The translations under genes were made by a program, and so were the position numbers. Under the pieces are notes generated by a model. That model made no database searches and was not told the origin of the DNA. It was given only the letters and a program-made list of their open reading frames with translations. DNA of 64,000 nt, from contig NBIV01000149.1 in assembly GCA_003194525.1 (NCBI GenBank), forward strand, positions 62,001 to 126,000, written 5' to 3'. Positions 9,991 through 22,187 of the stretch are shown here, piece after piece (position 1 is the first letter of the stretch; each line of letters begins with the position of its first letter). Source of the DNA: Gracilariopsis chorda (lineage: Eukaryota > Rhodophyta > Florideophyceae > Gracilariales > Gracilariaceae).

Positions 9991-11880
9991 AAGGATAAAG
10001 AGAAAAGGGAGGGTAAGATGTCACCAGATCTTCTGGGTGGCGCGAACGTGGTACATGGAATCCGCCTTGTCGTGGTGTACCCCTTACCTGGCGTTCTCTC
10101 GAGTTGAGGAAGGATTAGCAGAGCAAAGTCTGGAAGAGGCGAAACGCGCCAGAACGAAATGGATTATACATTCGGGTCTCCCCGTAGAAGTTTTGCACCA
10201 TTCTACTACGTCTTGGAATACCAGTTGGTGAGCGTAACATGGCTGCTGCAGGGTGGGAGCACGCAACAGCTATCAACAATATTTTGAGTTGGAAGTTAAG
10301 AATAGTGTAACGGGGTAGAGAGAACTTGTCATTCACGAGGAGTAGCTAGCGGTTAACCTTAGTTGAGAGATTGAGAAGGAATTATGATAAGTTCTACCAC
10401 AGCGTCGCAATTAGACAATGTGCGCCCATAAAGAACAACAACAACAACAAAGAAGCGAGTGTCCGACTTTTAACTCTCAACCCTACGAGGAGCAGATAAA
10501 TCAGGTCGAAGACAAGGAAGCTGAAGGCTGTGCGGTATGGCCCGTCCTCGCAGTTTTCCGCCTTATCGCGTGTTCCCTGTGAGCTTCTAACATGTTTCTC
10601 ATACCGTTCCAGAGCAAAAATACCTTTCACACCTGCGGTAGAAACTGCGAAAAGCTCATTGAACGTCGCAAATCTGCTGAATGCCAGAAGAGTTGAATAA
10701 CAAAGAAAGAAAAGACGGGCATATCTTCAATCCACAAATTGATTTCAAGAAACATGATGCTGCTGGCAATGTTCTTATAGAAAGGCTAACGACATGCAAT
10801 TTCCAAAAGGACAACGATACTAAGGTTTCTGCATATTGATGCCAATAATATCTGGATAAAAACGTTTTTTGGAAACATGCCCACAAGTCAACCAGCAAGA
10901 GGTTCTTTGATGCTTTAAACCAGGAAAGTATAGCAAAGAATAAAAAAAAGGAAAGTAGAGGAAGGAAAGGGAGTTAAAATCGTTCTAAATGTTGATACCA
11001 AACCGTAGAAGAAGAAGAAAACCATACAAGCAGTGATTGAATCGGGATGTGAAGCTGACGCATATATACCAAGAAACATGTGAAACCAAAGACATGCAAC
11101 GAACATACTCCCAAATAATATCTGCCTACCTTTCCAAGTGGTCGTCGGAACTGGCAAGAGCTGCATATATACGGCATGGCCGACGTACAGCCGTCGCCCA
11201 CTCAGATAACGACGGCTCAACCTCTACCGCGCCGTGATACCCATCGAAACGAGTCGTAATGGACGATTTCCTTGCGTCCAATAGCACTACAAGATAGCCG
11301 CTCTCCACCAGTACCGTTAGGGGCACAGCCTCCAGCACCACTTCTGCAAACCACCAGATGACAAGTCAGGACATGTGTGCATCAATTGTAGTCAGCGTGT
11401 AGCTGCAATCACACGAAGACGTCGCTGTTTTGCCAACTCTTCCCGAAACTGCTCTTTTCTTCCTCGGAGCTTCTTCGTTTCTCCACCTTCCATCTCTTAT
11501 GTGTAGCTTCATTATAACGACCAATATCATCAACAATCATACTGCTCATCATAAAGCAGACGCTAATTACGGTATATCATCACACATCTCATGAGTTTTA
11601 CGAACAGTACGCGTTTTTGATGCTCTTTCTAACCCTTTTTGATATTTCCATCATGACTTACCATTCTTTACTCATTAGATTTGAATAGTTCTATTCTAGA
11701 TTCATTGCTTTCACAAGATCTTGATCAAGCAGCTTCAAGAATATACAAGATCTTTTGTATTAACCTGGAACATTATGGAAGTATCAAGATAACTGAGAAC
11801 CTTGACCGATTGCAACTCATTCATTGACATGTATACAAAGCTAAGGCAGCAGAGTACCACCAGGATAGGCCAGTTTCTTT
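9991..11880. other. Intergenic stretch of about 1.9 kb, no gene recognised
   Basis: AT-richer than its left neighbour, with several short ORFs under 105 codons on both strands. None shows a domain, and none has a second copy in the window. I see no tRNA-like cloverleaf, terminal repeat or simple repeat worth listing. Confidence 0.35.
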
Positions 11881-11936
11881 GGTTCATAGCTCTCAACGCG
11901 AGGCATTGCTTTGCGCGGATCTTCTTTCTGCGGATT

Positions 11937-12136
11937 TGATGAATATGAAGCCCAAACCAGGTGTCTGTATCTTTCCTTTCGATACAGGGGCGACACTATC
12001 AGGTAGCGTTAACGTGTTGAAGTCCGATGCTTCGCAACGCACCAGTGTCATGGAACGTTGTAAACTTCGTTTCAAAGAAACGTATCTGGTAATTTTACTA
12101 CTCCGATCCACACAGTATTATTACCATTGTATATGA
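11937..12136 (+). pseudogene. Possible protease remnant of an LTR retrotransposon
   Basis: The frame reads KPKPGVCIFPFDTGATLSGS, which resembles a retroelement aspartic protease active site (hydrophobic residues before D-T-G-A). It compares loosely with the protease of element G, which has FRPGFCVDIGAP. Only about 60 codons look relevant before the frame ends. No other retroelement part is recognisable next to it. The match rests on a short motif and could be chance. Confidence 0.25.
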
Positions 12137-12510
12137 GAGGAGAACATTGGAGAATACTAATCGGTAAGCCTTTCATAGGTCCTGAGCGGGCGCCTCGCGA
12201 GCGACCTACAGTGTAATTTGGCGACAGTTTCGGATAAAGATGCCAAGCGGACGGTATGAAACTGTTTAAGGAAACATTCGAGTATGCCATCCTGGGTGGG
12301 TAGAAGGCGGTTGTGTCACCGAATAACTATATGCTCGACTTGCACAAGTATAGGAAGTAACCGGATGAGTATACCTGTAGGATTTACGTTATTTGTTTAG
12401 CTTCAGAGTTTGACACTGACTCGGGTTTTGCCCCAAAGAAAACCTTTAGAAGTGGTAATAGCCCACATCTCTCGGAGCACTACCGCTGAATACCCGTTAG
12501 ATGTAGAATC

Positions 12511-13761
12511 TTGCAAATCCTTATGATGGCAGTGCTTCTCAAGACAGACAAGGTCTGCGATACAAATGTGTATAACTTTCTCATCTCGCACCGTGATGAT
12601 TACTTTAAGTGTCGAGAAATGGCTCGATCTCATCTGAAGAAGATGAAGAATCCTATTCTACAGCACAGTGATCTGATGGTCGGGAATAGAGAAGAAATTC
12701 TAATGACGTTAAAGAACTACGTTGAGAACGATGCTGTCGGGACTGAATGTCATTCAGCGAATGCTGTTGATCATGAAAATGATGCGCCTGATTGTGCTAA
12801 ATCGGAGCGTTGTACGTCTGCTCGTTGTGGTGCTGGGGTGACGGACATGGTGAACGCTGAGAATGGTGGAAATGTGAGTACCAAGAGCGCTGCTCCTCCT
12901 CTTTTCTCCTCCTCTGGTTGAATTGATTGACTCGATGGACGTGCTTGATAAGACTAGTGATGATGAATTCGAAGAATCTCCTGTTAGAAGGAGACATTCG
13001 TTGCCCAGGAGACCTTTCCAATCTCGAGCACGTAAAAAAGCAGTACAATTAAATGCCAATCTCTGTGCTCTGCCTTCACGAAAGTCTATGCGAAGGTTGA
13101 GGTTTCTAGACTGCTATTTAGCGGCGCAGTCGGTGGTCAAGGACATTATGGAGGCTGTTTTGACGAAAACCACTGGCAATTATCGCATGGAGGATGAAGA
13201 GCTGGATACAAGGGAGGAGGGTGAATCATTTTCTATTCTTAGAAAAGACTAGAATAATTCGTTGCACTTTACCGGAGACGTTGAAGATGTACTAGAGCTA
13301 CTCGTTTCTATCAAAAGAAGAAAGGGCTTTATGTTGGATTGCACTACTACCGTTACGTTTTGGTGAACTCTAAACGTGATCCCCGCATAGTATGTGCGCG
13401 TTTTCGATGTCTGAAACACAAAACAGGTTCGTATCAGTCCAATATCATGTTATACTTGCGAAAGCTGAACGCGTACTGGTCTTTACGAATGAACTTCAAC
13501 CACTCCCATGAGTCTATCGTTTTATCAGAGGACCAAATACTGAGTCGGAGTACTATTTTACAAGAAGCAATGCAGGAAATATTCTGGAAGTGGCCTGCGA
13601 AAGATCGCCGAAAGGACACGGCCTTCTGGGGCACTCTATACGAGAAGTGTTTTCCTGGTTCTTCAGCGCCTGAGAAAGTCCGGAGCTACATGCCTGAAAA
13701 AGTAGTAACCGTGCTTAACGACGGAGGGCACATGCAACTCGCCTTCCCGCGGTGTGCCTGA
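12511..13761 (+). pseudogene. FAR1-like DNA-binding protein remnant or spliced gene
   Basis: Three coding-looking blocks lie in a row. Block one (12511-12873) contains VYNFLISHRDDYFKCREMA. Block two (12953-13250) is acidic, then basic. Block three (13339-13761) contains GLHYYRYVLVNSK then RIVCARFRCLKHKTG, the kind of Tyr/Cys-rich segment seen in FAR1/WRKY-GCM1-type DNA-binding domains of Mutator-derived proteins. Blocks one and two join cleanly if a 79-nt GTGAGT...AAG intron is removed. Block three needs a frameshift near FYQKKKG (about 13310). It lies just upstream of a MULE pseudogene and may belong to a related element. Confidence 0.4.
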
Positions 13762-14115
13762 CTTCTCTACGATCCTGTCGCAGAGAAGCGAAATGAGTTC
13801 GCGATCGGGTCTCCTACGGAGGCTAACAACTTCACGACTAGGAGAGAGAGGTTTTTCTCATAAAAAGAAAAAAAAAACCTCTATCAATATGCCGTAATCA
13901 GACATATTGAACCCAAAATAAAGAAAGAAGAAGACGGAGTGACGATGTACGACGGGGTGGCCCCGGAGGGAGTCTTTTATAGCCCTGCTTCCCTTTCTGC
14001 TCATCATGATGCTCATAAATCGATCATGGAATCATGCAAGAACTCTTGTTCTGCGGGCGACGCCGGCGATGTAAATGGGCGGCCACCTAGCAAAAGTGAC
14101 AACGTTTGAAATGAC
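13762..14115. other. Spacer between FAR1-like block and MULE, no gene
   Basis: It contains an A-rich run near 13861-13880 and AATAAA near 13917, which could be a polyadenylation signal for the upstream gene. No other feature is recognised. Confidence 0.3.
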
Positions 14116-16050
14116 ATGAGAGAAACCCCTCTAGCAGAAGAAGAGACTGTCACAGAAGCCGTTGCTTCTGCAGAGGCTTTGCTCATGAGACGTTCATCGA
14201 GAAACGACGTCAGAGAAAGCGGTACTGTCCGCTTGGAGAGAAACGTAGGTGATGTGGGTGACGTGAACGGGGAGTTGAATATAGGCAGAAGGGAAATGGA
14301 TAAAGGTGCGGGGAATGTGGAGAACGTAGGTGACGTAAGTACTGCGAATGGTTACGACGTCACTGACGTCGAGCTATTGCCCATGATAAATCATCATTTA
14401 CGAGAGAATCTCCTGTATCATTGAAATTCAGCAACGGCGAGAGAGATAGTATGAAATCCTTTTTTCGAATATGGAGGGACAAGTTTTTGACATTGCGATG
14501 TTGCCGTCTGACTACAGCGAGACGTTGCAGCTTGTGCAACGGCTCCTCTTTCTTGATGAAGAAGAAGAAGTACCGTGGGAACTTCTACATGTACCGGAAA
14601 ACGATAACGACTGATATACATGTGGCGGTAGTACTGCTGATTCTACCGATAGAACTGAGCCTCTTGAGGTATCCCACACCGTGGGACTTGAGGATTCGGA
14701 TACGGGAAACACAGTTCTAAAACATGAAGAATGGAAGTCAGGTATTCCCCTCGAGGCCGAAGTCGAGGACTACTTTCAAGCCGCAGTCATCGCATACTTC
14801 AGAAGTCTACCAGTGTATGCTCCTGCTCCTGGGAGGGATGTCATTCGTGAAGTGCGGTTTATTGCTGAAAGCATGGGCTTTAATCTACGTTGTAGAACCT
14901 CCATTTTTGTTGGAAGGAAGACGGTAAAGCGAGACTCAGGCAATTTGGAAGACACACAGGTTCTACAAAAGTGCATTCTCAAACGCAAAAACACGATAGT
15001 GAGAAGCCGTGTCGATTCTCCCTCACTGTGAAGACATTAGAGCCAGAAGATGCTGAAAAAGGACGTTCTTACGCTGTGGATTTTCGCAAATCCAGACACA
15101 ATCATGCTCCGTCGATAAATAAGGCTGGGATTCGTTGTTTACCACCGAAACTGCGACGGGAGGCATTTCATATGACCAACACACTGCAAATGTCTCTTCC
15201 TGATACCGTGAAGTCCGTGAAGTACCTTGAAGAGAAGTACACTATCGCTGTAAACCCCAGATCTGTTCGACAGATGCTGAGTTACGGACGCTCTATCAGC
15301 AATCTGAAATACTTGTGCACAGAATTGTTCGAGACGCTGGTCGCTCTGTATGAGGAATGACAATGAAAACAAATTTTCGTTTATTTGCGACTCAGAAAAT
15401 CGCATGACGACTGCGAGCTGGGCGTTTAAAAAATGCGTTCAGGACTACAAAACGTTCGAAGTCGTACCAGGTATTTCTAGCGACTGTAAAACAGTCTCGA
15501 ATCGACATGGCTTCCCGCTGTTTACAATCAATGGCAGAGCTAATGACAGTGCTGTTCTCACCTTCTTTTCGGAGGAAAAAACGAATCAGACTTTGTAGAT
15601 ACCCTGTCTCGTTTCAAGAGCATGATTCCCGTCTCTCCTGCTGTTATATGTATGTATCAATGCGTTGCTTGTGATTCAGCCACTGAGAAAGTACTCTCGT
15701 CGCCATTTGTCCTCTTAGACGAATAGCATTTAAACAAGAACCAGATGAAGAATGTGATTGCGTATTGTCAAGAAGATAAATGGCCAAACTGGTATGACGA
15801 CGTGTGCAAAGACCTGTTCAACATGCGCAGGTCAATGGCGCTGACAATGTTCGCCGAACGTCGTAGCAGTTTTGAAAAAGAGTATTTTACTGGCCGCAAG
15901 ATGAACCTACTAGTATGGTACAAGCTCTTGTATAGAAACCGGCCTCTATTACTTGTTGCATGCTTTAGAACCAATGGAGGCGTCAAAGTTGTCGTAGCCC
16001 ATCTAAAATCACGATGTTTAATCGCTTTGTGCTGGATACCATTGTGGTGA
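14116..16050 (+). pseudogene. MULE/FAR1-type transposase pseudogene (copy 1)
   Basis: Blocks in several frames align in order with the minus-strand copy at 48660-51865. An acidic leader is followed by EDYFQAAVIAYFRS and REVRFIAESMGFNLRCRTS. Next comes a DNA-binding-like region (14971-15360; PCRFSLTVKTLEPEDAEKG, then PPKLRREAFHMTNTLQ). The catalytic region follows (VVPGISSDCKTVSNRHGFPL, NGRANDSAVLTFF, LLDE then a stop, then HLNKNQMKN). DE-HLNK resembles the C/H-rich WHL segment of MULE transposases. At least four frameshifts and several stops inactivate it. I did not find the terminal inverted repeats. Confidence 0.55.
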
Positions 16051-16655
16051 GGGACCACTGCAAGGTTTTAGCGAGTGCCAGTCAGGGCACATGCAGTTCC
16101 GCGAGGTGAGGTGTGCCGACCTTCCGAAAAGGCTATAAAACACTATAAAGTTAGGCCGGATGAGGAAGCCAACTGAAATGCGATTGGGTCTATTAGGGGA
16201 ATTTAGCCGTGGAATAGATAATTAGCATTCTACGTGTAGAAAGCGAGTATCATTGCCTTGAAATCAGAGGCACGTGCCCATAACCACACACACACACACA
16301 GAACCAATGCTGTTCCAATATAGTACCTCTTTCTGGGAACGGGTTATTGGGAAGTCGTCGTCTGCTGGTTATCGCGCACAAATGCTTTCCAAGAAGGTTC
16401 AATTCAGTCGGATACCTTGGCAACTGCTGTCTTTAACACGAAAAAGAGCAGAGGAGCGTAACTAGGCGCAACTTCGGTCGACTAACGCATTAAACTTTTG
16501 CTAACGATCTATTGGTGATAGCAGGTTACCCATTCCGAACGTACGTTTTGATCAACTGATCTTGAAGCATACAAGCTTTCCTCTAAATAGTTTCAAGGAC
16601 TGGAGCCTAGACCGTTCTGATAATAACGCCATTCAGAACGCATAATTACCATATC
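16051..16655. other. Left flank of element A, no gene
   Basis: Possible MULE tail sequence, then unrecognised DNA. A short (CA)n run lies at about 16285-16301. The last five bases (TTGAT, 16656-16660) are the target duplication of element A. Confidence 0.4.
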
Positions 16656-16660
16656 TTGAT

Positions 16661-17006
16661 TGTCGTGTCATATGTTAGACATGCCGCTGTGCGTGGGTAC
16701 CCCTTACGTGGCTGCATGTTACGAAGACTGAAGAGCCGCACATTATAAGTGCCACCTATGCAGCACAATCTATTTCTTAGTATCTAATCAGGTTGGCGCA
16801 TTTGCACGCATTGTGCCTAGTGGCGGTCACTTGGCACGGCCACCCACATTCGAAACGGGCGGCCGCGCCGTTACAAACGGCCTCCGTTGTTGAAGAAGAT
16901 GCAGTACTTAATAGAACCAAGACGAACTCAGTAAAACGGAAGCGGAGGCAGGCGTCTGATCGTAACCTTTTCCTCTTGCGTGCTCCTTCTCCGTCTTGAC
17001 AACACA
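16661..17006 (+). repeat. 5' LTR of element A
   Basis: It begins TGTCGTGTCATATG and ends GACAACACA, paired with 26601-26944. A/T-rich words near 16743-16790 could hold the promoter. No tRNA-type primer site starting TGG lies right after it, since the next bases are CTTTTTGCG. Confidence 0.88.
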
Positions 17007-17047
17007 CTTTTTGCGATCATCCACACTACTTCTTTCGCTCTCACACT

Positions 17048-17905
17048 ATGGAAAGCGCTGCAGACAACGTTATGGAAGTACTGCTGCGTCGCCAGGAAGC
17101 CGAATTGAAGAATCTTTCTGCCTCATTTGTCAAGGTCGAAAAAGAGTACTACGAATTGGTGATAGTCAACTACGACGAGTTGGATGCCCCTCGGAAAGCA
17201 AAGTTTGATGCTCGCCTCAAAAGGATAAAGGAGAACCGTGTCACCATCATCGAAAACATCCAGGTCGCCAGGAGACGTGTACAGACAACAATTCCGATTA
17301 TTTCTACTACCGGTGGGAGCTCGATTGCGGGTCCATCATCAAGCTGACTTCGCGCACCGAACTACCGCTTGCCACAGCTGCCGTCTGTGAAAGGGAAGGA
17401 CCCAAACGCCGTTAATGATCCTTTCGAATTTTTGGGCAAGGTGAAGTCCTTGCTTGTAGCACACGAGTTGCCAACTGAACGCTGGTTTTCGGCGTTACTC
17501 ACATCGCTGAACGGGTACGACAGACAATGGGTATAGAACAATCTTTCTGGACTCCATTTGCATGATGATCGCTCGAAGTTTCTACACCACTTTGAATCAC
17601 CCGCCATCAGGGACAAGTTAGTGAGAGATCTCATGACCATCTCCCAGCAGTCATCCGAGTCGGTACAGGAGTACAGCGACCGATTCACTAGTCTGATGGC
17701 TCGCACGGGTCAACGTGATGACGATGAAACCCTCGTCGCCGTCTTCATTCAGGGATTGGATGGTAATTTGCAGGAACTCATGCACGTAGCCCGATCAGCA
17801 ACGTTGAACATGTGGAAGCAAACCAGTCAAGGCAGCCCAACTGTCTATAGAAGCTATGAAATTTCGAGTGCCATTACGCTGGATGCATCCTGTACCTCAA
17901 ACTAA
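17048..17905 (+). pseudogene. Gag of element A
   Basis: It starts with ATG at 17048. The N-terminal block (100 codons) is a charged helical segment with MEVLLRRQEAELKNLS, closely like MESLLRRQEMEMKSLS in element B, and ends in a stop at 17345. After about 200 bp in a broken frame, the capsid-like part resumes at 17558. It contains SPAIRDKLVRDLMTI and ESVQEYSDRFTSLMART, the latter a classic Retrotrans_gag-type segment. Its partner in B is at 24374-24610. Stops and a frameshift inactivate it. Confidence 0.75.
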
Positions 17906-17949
17906 AGATAGAGCAAGGTTCTTCGTCGGGCAAGTCGGTTCAGCACAAG

Positions 17950-18722
17950 ATGCATAACTCTAAGTCCAAGAATGGTTCACAAGGAACTCAGAAAAGACAG
18001 GGTTCACAGCGTTCCAGGGATCAACGCAAGGAAACTGATGGAAAAGACGACAAACCTCTTGATGCGGCTACTAGAGAGCAGTTGCGCAGGGAGAAGAAGT
18101 GTTTCAAATGCGGAAAGCCCTGGAAGCGAGGTCACAAATGCGATGACGAGCAGGAGAAAGAACCCCAAGCGGCAACACTGCAGGTCGAACGACCCGCTGA
18201 AGCACAAGAACCAGCACTAGCTGAGCTCCTTGTGACCGACCTAGATCTGAGAGCTCTCCTTGGTTACGAGGCCTACGACACAGCGACCGAGTTTTCAGCT
18301 GGTGATTTAATCGCAGGGGATCTGAAGGATCCAGCCTTGAATGCTCTTTTTGCCGCCCCAGAAGACGCCTCGGAGCTGCTTTACACCCCAGTGCCGATGA
18401 ATGACGTCGAAGGTTGGGCAATGGTTGACTCAGGAGCAACCTCAACATTCTTGTCGGCCGACGTTGCACGGAAACATGGTTTCGAAGTAACGAATGTTTC
18501 AGGTACCGTTGTAGCATTCGAGATGGCCGCGGAAAAGCCATGACAGAACGCAGTGGCACAGCAGAAGTAAAGGTGCGCAACGGATCGCGCACAGCCACAC
18601 TGGCTGTAGAGCTCATGCAGATGCCACCAAAGCGCGACATGATCATTGGCTTGCCACACTTCCGAATCTTCGGATTCTCTGTCATAGGGGTGCCCCAGGT
18701 AATAAGCCAGTCCACAGATTAG
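17950..18722 (+). pseudogene. Zinc knuckle and protease of element A
   Basis: A zinc knuckle of the chromovirus type, CX2CX7HXC (CFKCGKPWKRGHKC), lies near 18100-18143. The protease follows, with WAMVDSGATSTFLSADVA at about 18415-18470; the catalytic motif is D-S-G-A. Further on, RDMIIGLPHF near 18640 is the C-terminal protease segment also seen in B (RDMIIGLSHF). The TGA at 18541 and a frame change near 18540 split the protease. Functionally this would be the RNA-binding and polyprotein-processing part of Gag-Pol. Confidence 0.75.
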
Positions 18723-18866
18723 GATCACCGCACATCAGATCCATTAACCCCGGCTGTAATTATAGACCATATCGCAGACCATTCTGCGGCATCCATCTCG
18801 AGTGATGTGGCAGAAGCTCTCAGCAGGAATCAGGAAATACCGCTCTCTGCGTGATTCACTCACCCC

Positions 18867-19543
18867 TTGGCTTTGCTGCGCGTACAGCCATCGGACACGT
18901 CCCCAATATGGAGTCGCGTCAACTTTGTCTCCAAGAGAGGCGAGCAGAGGGTAAATGAAGAAATCAATCGGTGGCGAGCTGCGCAGGTAGTCGAGCCTGC
19001 CCCTGCAGCGTGTGCAAATGCCTTCTCGTTGCTGAATGTCCCGAAGAAAGACGGGAACGGAAATCTTGTTGATGTTCGTCCATGCATTGACCTTCGCAAG
19101 CTGAACACCTTGCTCCCTGATCCGGACAATCCCCTGCCCCTAGTGCAGGACATCTTAGATGCAGTTGGGTCTGTGTCTGGTCGCCACGCAGTTTTTACTA
19201 CTCTCGATATCAGGGATGGCTATTTCCGCTTCCCCATCCCAGTGGAAGACAGGAACTGGATAGCTTTTCGCTGGAAAGCCAAGCACTACCGGATGTGCGC
19301 TGCACCGTTCGACATCACCATCCAGTACAATTTCAACGTGGTACACCTCCCAGGACCCAACAACGACCTGGCCGACGCTCTTAGCAGAAGAACTTCATGT
19401 CTCTCACTTGCAGCCCTGACGGTGTCCCAACTTGTCTGAGACAAAACCACACCACATTCTCAGAAGGAGCGAGCGTCGCTGGTGAAACGTGCTCACGCCT
19501 TTGGTCACTTTGGACAAGTGGAGGTGTTTAAAAAGCTTTGGCA
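18867..19543 (+). pseudogene. RT with deleted catalytic core, joined to RNase H end and integrase N-terminus (element A)
   Basis: RT fingers and palm start are clear: VPKKDGNGNLVDVRPCIDLR, then FTTLDIRDGYFRF. After YRMCAAPFDI the sequence jumps directly to FNVVHLPGPNNDLADALSRR, which in B lies at the far end of RNase H. The deletion removes the YxDD active site and all of the RNase H catalytic core. The integrase zinc-binding region begins at AHAFGHFGQVEVFKKLWH, where element B is inserted after 19543. The continuation is at 25399. This copy could not have supplied its own RT. Confidence 0.8.
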
Positions 19544-19793
19544 TGTGTTGCTGAGGTTGGGGGTACTGGAGTTCGATCAGACACCTGCCGGTCGTTCTGG
19601 TTTACTGGGCCCACGGAGTCCTTCTTATAGGACTCCTGGGTTGCTCCTGACATCTACTACCTAGGATGCACATTCTAAAGCGCCAAAAGGGGTAACAGTT
19701 CAACCAGGATAGGTCCGTCTGATTCCAGATGAATTCAGAGGTTGCCCGTTGTGTAGCTACTTCAGTCTGCCTGATTGCCTGTCCATCACCACA
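19544..19793 (-). repeat. 3' LTR of element B
   Basis: It runs TGTGTTGCTGAGG to ATCACCACA on the plus strand, pairs with 25149-25398, and is preceded on the coding strand by a G-rich polypurine tract (about 19794-19804). Confidence 0.88.
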
Positions 19794-19814
19794 TTACCCC
19801 CGTCCAGGTCCGTC

Positions 19815-20506
19815 CTACTTCGTTTGCTTCGAGCTACGGGTTGGGTGGACCTTCTTCCAATACCTACGAATCACGTTTATGTCATTGAAGTTTTCCACGG
19901 GCTCCCAACTGGGTTCAATGTTATGGTATTTCCAGGTCACGTAGTAGGTCATTTTTCTATTCTTTCCCATGCTATGGTCAGTTATTTCTTTCACTTTATG
20001 GGTGCTTTCTTCAAATACTGCGTCATTCTGTTCGCGAAAAACGGCTTTCAACTGGCAAGGTGGGACGGTTCTCTTTAGCTGTCCGAGTTCATCTTTCATA
20101 ACATATGCCCCACCACAATTTTTTCTGACCACCGTGAAAGGACCCTCGTAACGCGCGTCCCATTTCGATTCCTTTGTTACATCTTTCATCACACCTAAAG
20201 ATCAAGGTGCAAAAGCGTCTTCTTTGAGCATACGTTTGTTCTTCTTGAAGTAACAGGCATCCTTTTTCTTCAGATCCATGACTCGCTCGCGCACGGAAGG
20301 GTACACAGTTCTAAAGATAATATCCTGATGCTTTTTCCAAAGCTCCAAGTCCAGCGTGGCCTTCGTGTGAGATTTTCCAAATCTTTCGAATCCATTCATA
20401 CTTCGGCCAGACATTGAGAAGAACTGTATGCATCCTGTCAAAGCAGCTACATTGCAGTTGTATGCGAGCTTAACGAACGGTATAAATTCCTCCCACCTAT
20501 GTGTCG
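19815..20506 (-). pseudogene. Integrase C-terminal part and chromodomain of element B
   Basis: Read from the solo-LTR junction at 20506. THRWEEFIPFVKLAYNCNVA continues the integrase core. The GPY/F-type module DARYEGPFTVVRKNCGGAYV follows, and the frame ends with a chromodomain (KMTYYVTWKYHNIEPSWEPV, then VIRRYWKKV). Chromodomains guide some Ty3/gypsy integrases to marked chromatin. The frame changes once near 20195. The same segment in element A is at 26163-26578. Confidence 0.8.
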
Positions 20507-21332
20507 TGTGGTGCAACGCCCCAAAGGGGAGAAACACCGAAAGACGTTCGGGGTCTTTCTTCCGTGGAGTTGAACCCACTTGGGTAGAGCCCCTCTAAAG
20601 GTGGCACGGTGGAGTCGGTTTTTGAGACCGAGGCAACCCTTCGCGAGTAGCGCAAGAGGATTTAGGACAAGAATCGGTATCCAAGAGAGCGTGAATGCAT
20701 CCTCGCCAAAGGTAGATTTCCACGTAAGTGGGGGTGTGTGAGCGGATGTGCACACGAAAGCCGCAGATAGCGGGAGGTGCTACCCTAAAAAGCGGAAAAA
20801 AGAAGAGTGGAGAGGAGGAAGAGAGGACGAAGTGAGTCACCACAGTGACAGGGGCGAACGGCGATGCCTGTAACAATATCCCTATACAGGGTGAAACACC
20901 AATGCAATTGGAATAATATGACTCCCAGTGATGAGTCCCTTTAGATGTGCAAGGGGGTTAGATGTTCCGTGGTTCACGGCGTTTCCTTCCAAGGAGGAGT
21001 AGAGTACGCGCGCAAGCGGCAACAACTAGAGCCAATTCTCCAGGTTGGGGTCCCTTGTTGGGGAAGGTTTACTGGTGCGACGGCAGTGCGCCGTCGCACT
21101 AAGTACTAGCTTCCCAGAAATGGGTGTGAAAATAATAAATAAAATCAACTAAAATACTCCACATTTCGTGGCAACATCCACTACTGTGGCCAACCGCCAA
21201 TTGACCCAAAACCGTGTCCCACGTGTCCATACCCACCATAGTAGGGTGTAGTTCATATACACACTACACAACCGATAATATCGGGAAAGCATTCAAGTAC
21301 CAAGAATCCCTCCCTGAGGGCGTTGCACTTCA
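20507..21332 (-). mobile_element. Solo LTR of family H inside element B
   Basis: An 826-bp LTR begins TGTGGTGCAA and ends TTGCACTTCA on plus. It is flanked by an exact 5-bp duplication TGTCG (20502-20506 and 21333-21337). No internal sequence is present, so it arose by recombination between the LTRs of a full element. It splits the integrase of B, which reads ...ETLLLH...LKQLDRA before it and THRWEEF after it. It keeps the 10-bp stem and most of the short hairpins of family H. Confidence 0.93.
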
Positions 21333-22187
21333 TGTCGCTCTGTCGAGTTGCTTTAATTAATGTAGCAGCAGCGTCTCCACTGTTCCATTAACCCGTTTTA
21401 CTGCGCCATTAGCGCGCGGGTTGTATGCAGAAATGGTGCGATGGTCTATTCCGTTAAGGGTAGTGAGTTCTTGGATAAGTTCGTTCACAAATTCAGAGCC
21501 GTTGTCAGACTACATGACTTTTGGAACTCCAAAGATCGATAGCACTACCCACAGCGCGCGTGCGACTTGTTCTATTTCCTTGCTTTGCAGTGGCTGCAGT
21601 ATTGCCAACTTCGTCATGATGCAAATGATTGTTAACAGTGTGTAATGCCCACTGTCGGATTCTGGTAGTGAAATGATGAGGTCGATCGCAATGTGGTCCC
21701 ATGGTAGACTGGCAACCACCGACTTCAATGGTTGGAATCCCCGCTTCTGAATATTGTAGCGTAGACACGGCAAACAACTGTTGTTCTCTCTTCTGATGTC
21801 CTTTCGGATATTGTCCCACAAGTATCCGTCGTTCCACAGCTTCTTAAATACTTCCATCTCTCCAAAATGACCGAAAGCGTGTGCTCGCTGTACCAAACTG
21901 TGTCGTTCTTTCTCTGTGCCTGGAGATTTCTTGTCCCTAACAAGCTGCGAGACCGTGATGCTTGAGAGCGACACGGTAGGCATTTTGTGGCCGAGGGCGT
22001 CTGCAAGGTCGTTGTGTGGGCCTGGGAGATGAACGACAACAAAGCTGAACCGAATGATCCGATCGAACCATCTGGCCATCATCGAGTTCACAGTTCGCTG
22101 GCTATGCAAAAAGGTCAGCGCTCGATGGTCGGTATAGAGCACAAAATGTCGTCCCGGGAGGTAGCATCTGAATTTATCAATGCCCAA
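21333..22187 (-). pseudogene. RNase H end and integrase core of element B
   Basis: It begins with RNase H (YLPGRHFVLYTDHRALTFL and VVHLPGPHNDLADAL). The integrase zinc site follows (AHAFGHFG with its His pair, then CLPCLRY with its Cys pair). The first catalytic Asp lies in HIAIDLI. The second is in the SDNGSEF region, after a TAG following VPKVM at 21510. The Glu-containing motif NGAVKRV shows K where E is expected in GAVERV. The frame is shifted relative to the upstream RT ORF near 22190. Confidence 0.8.
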
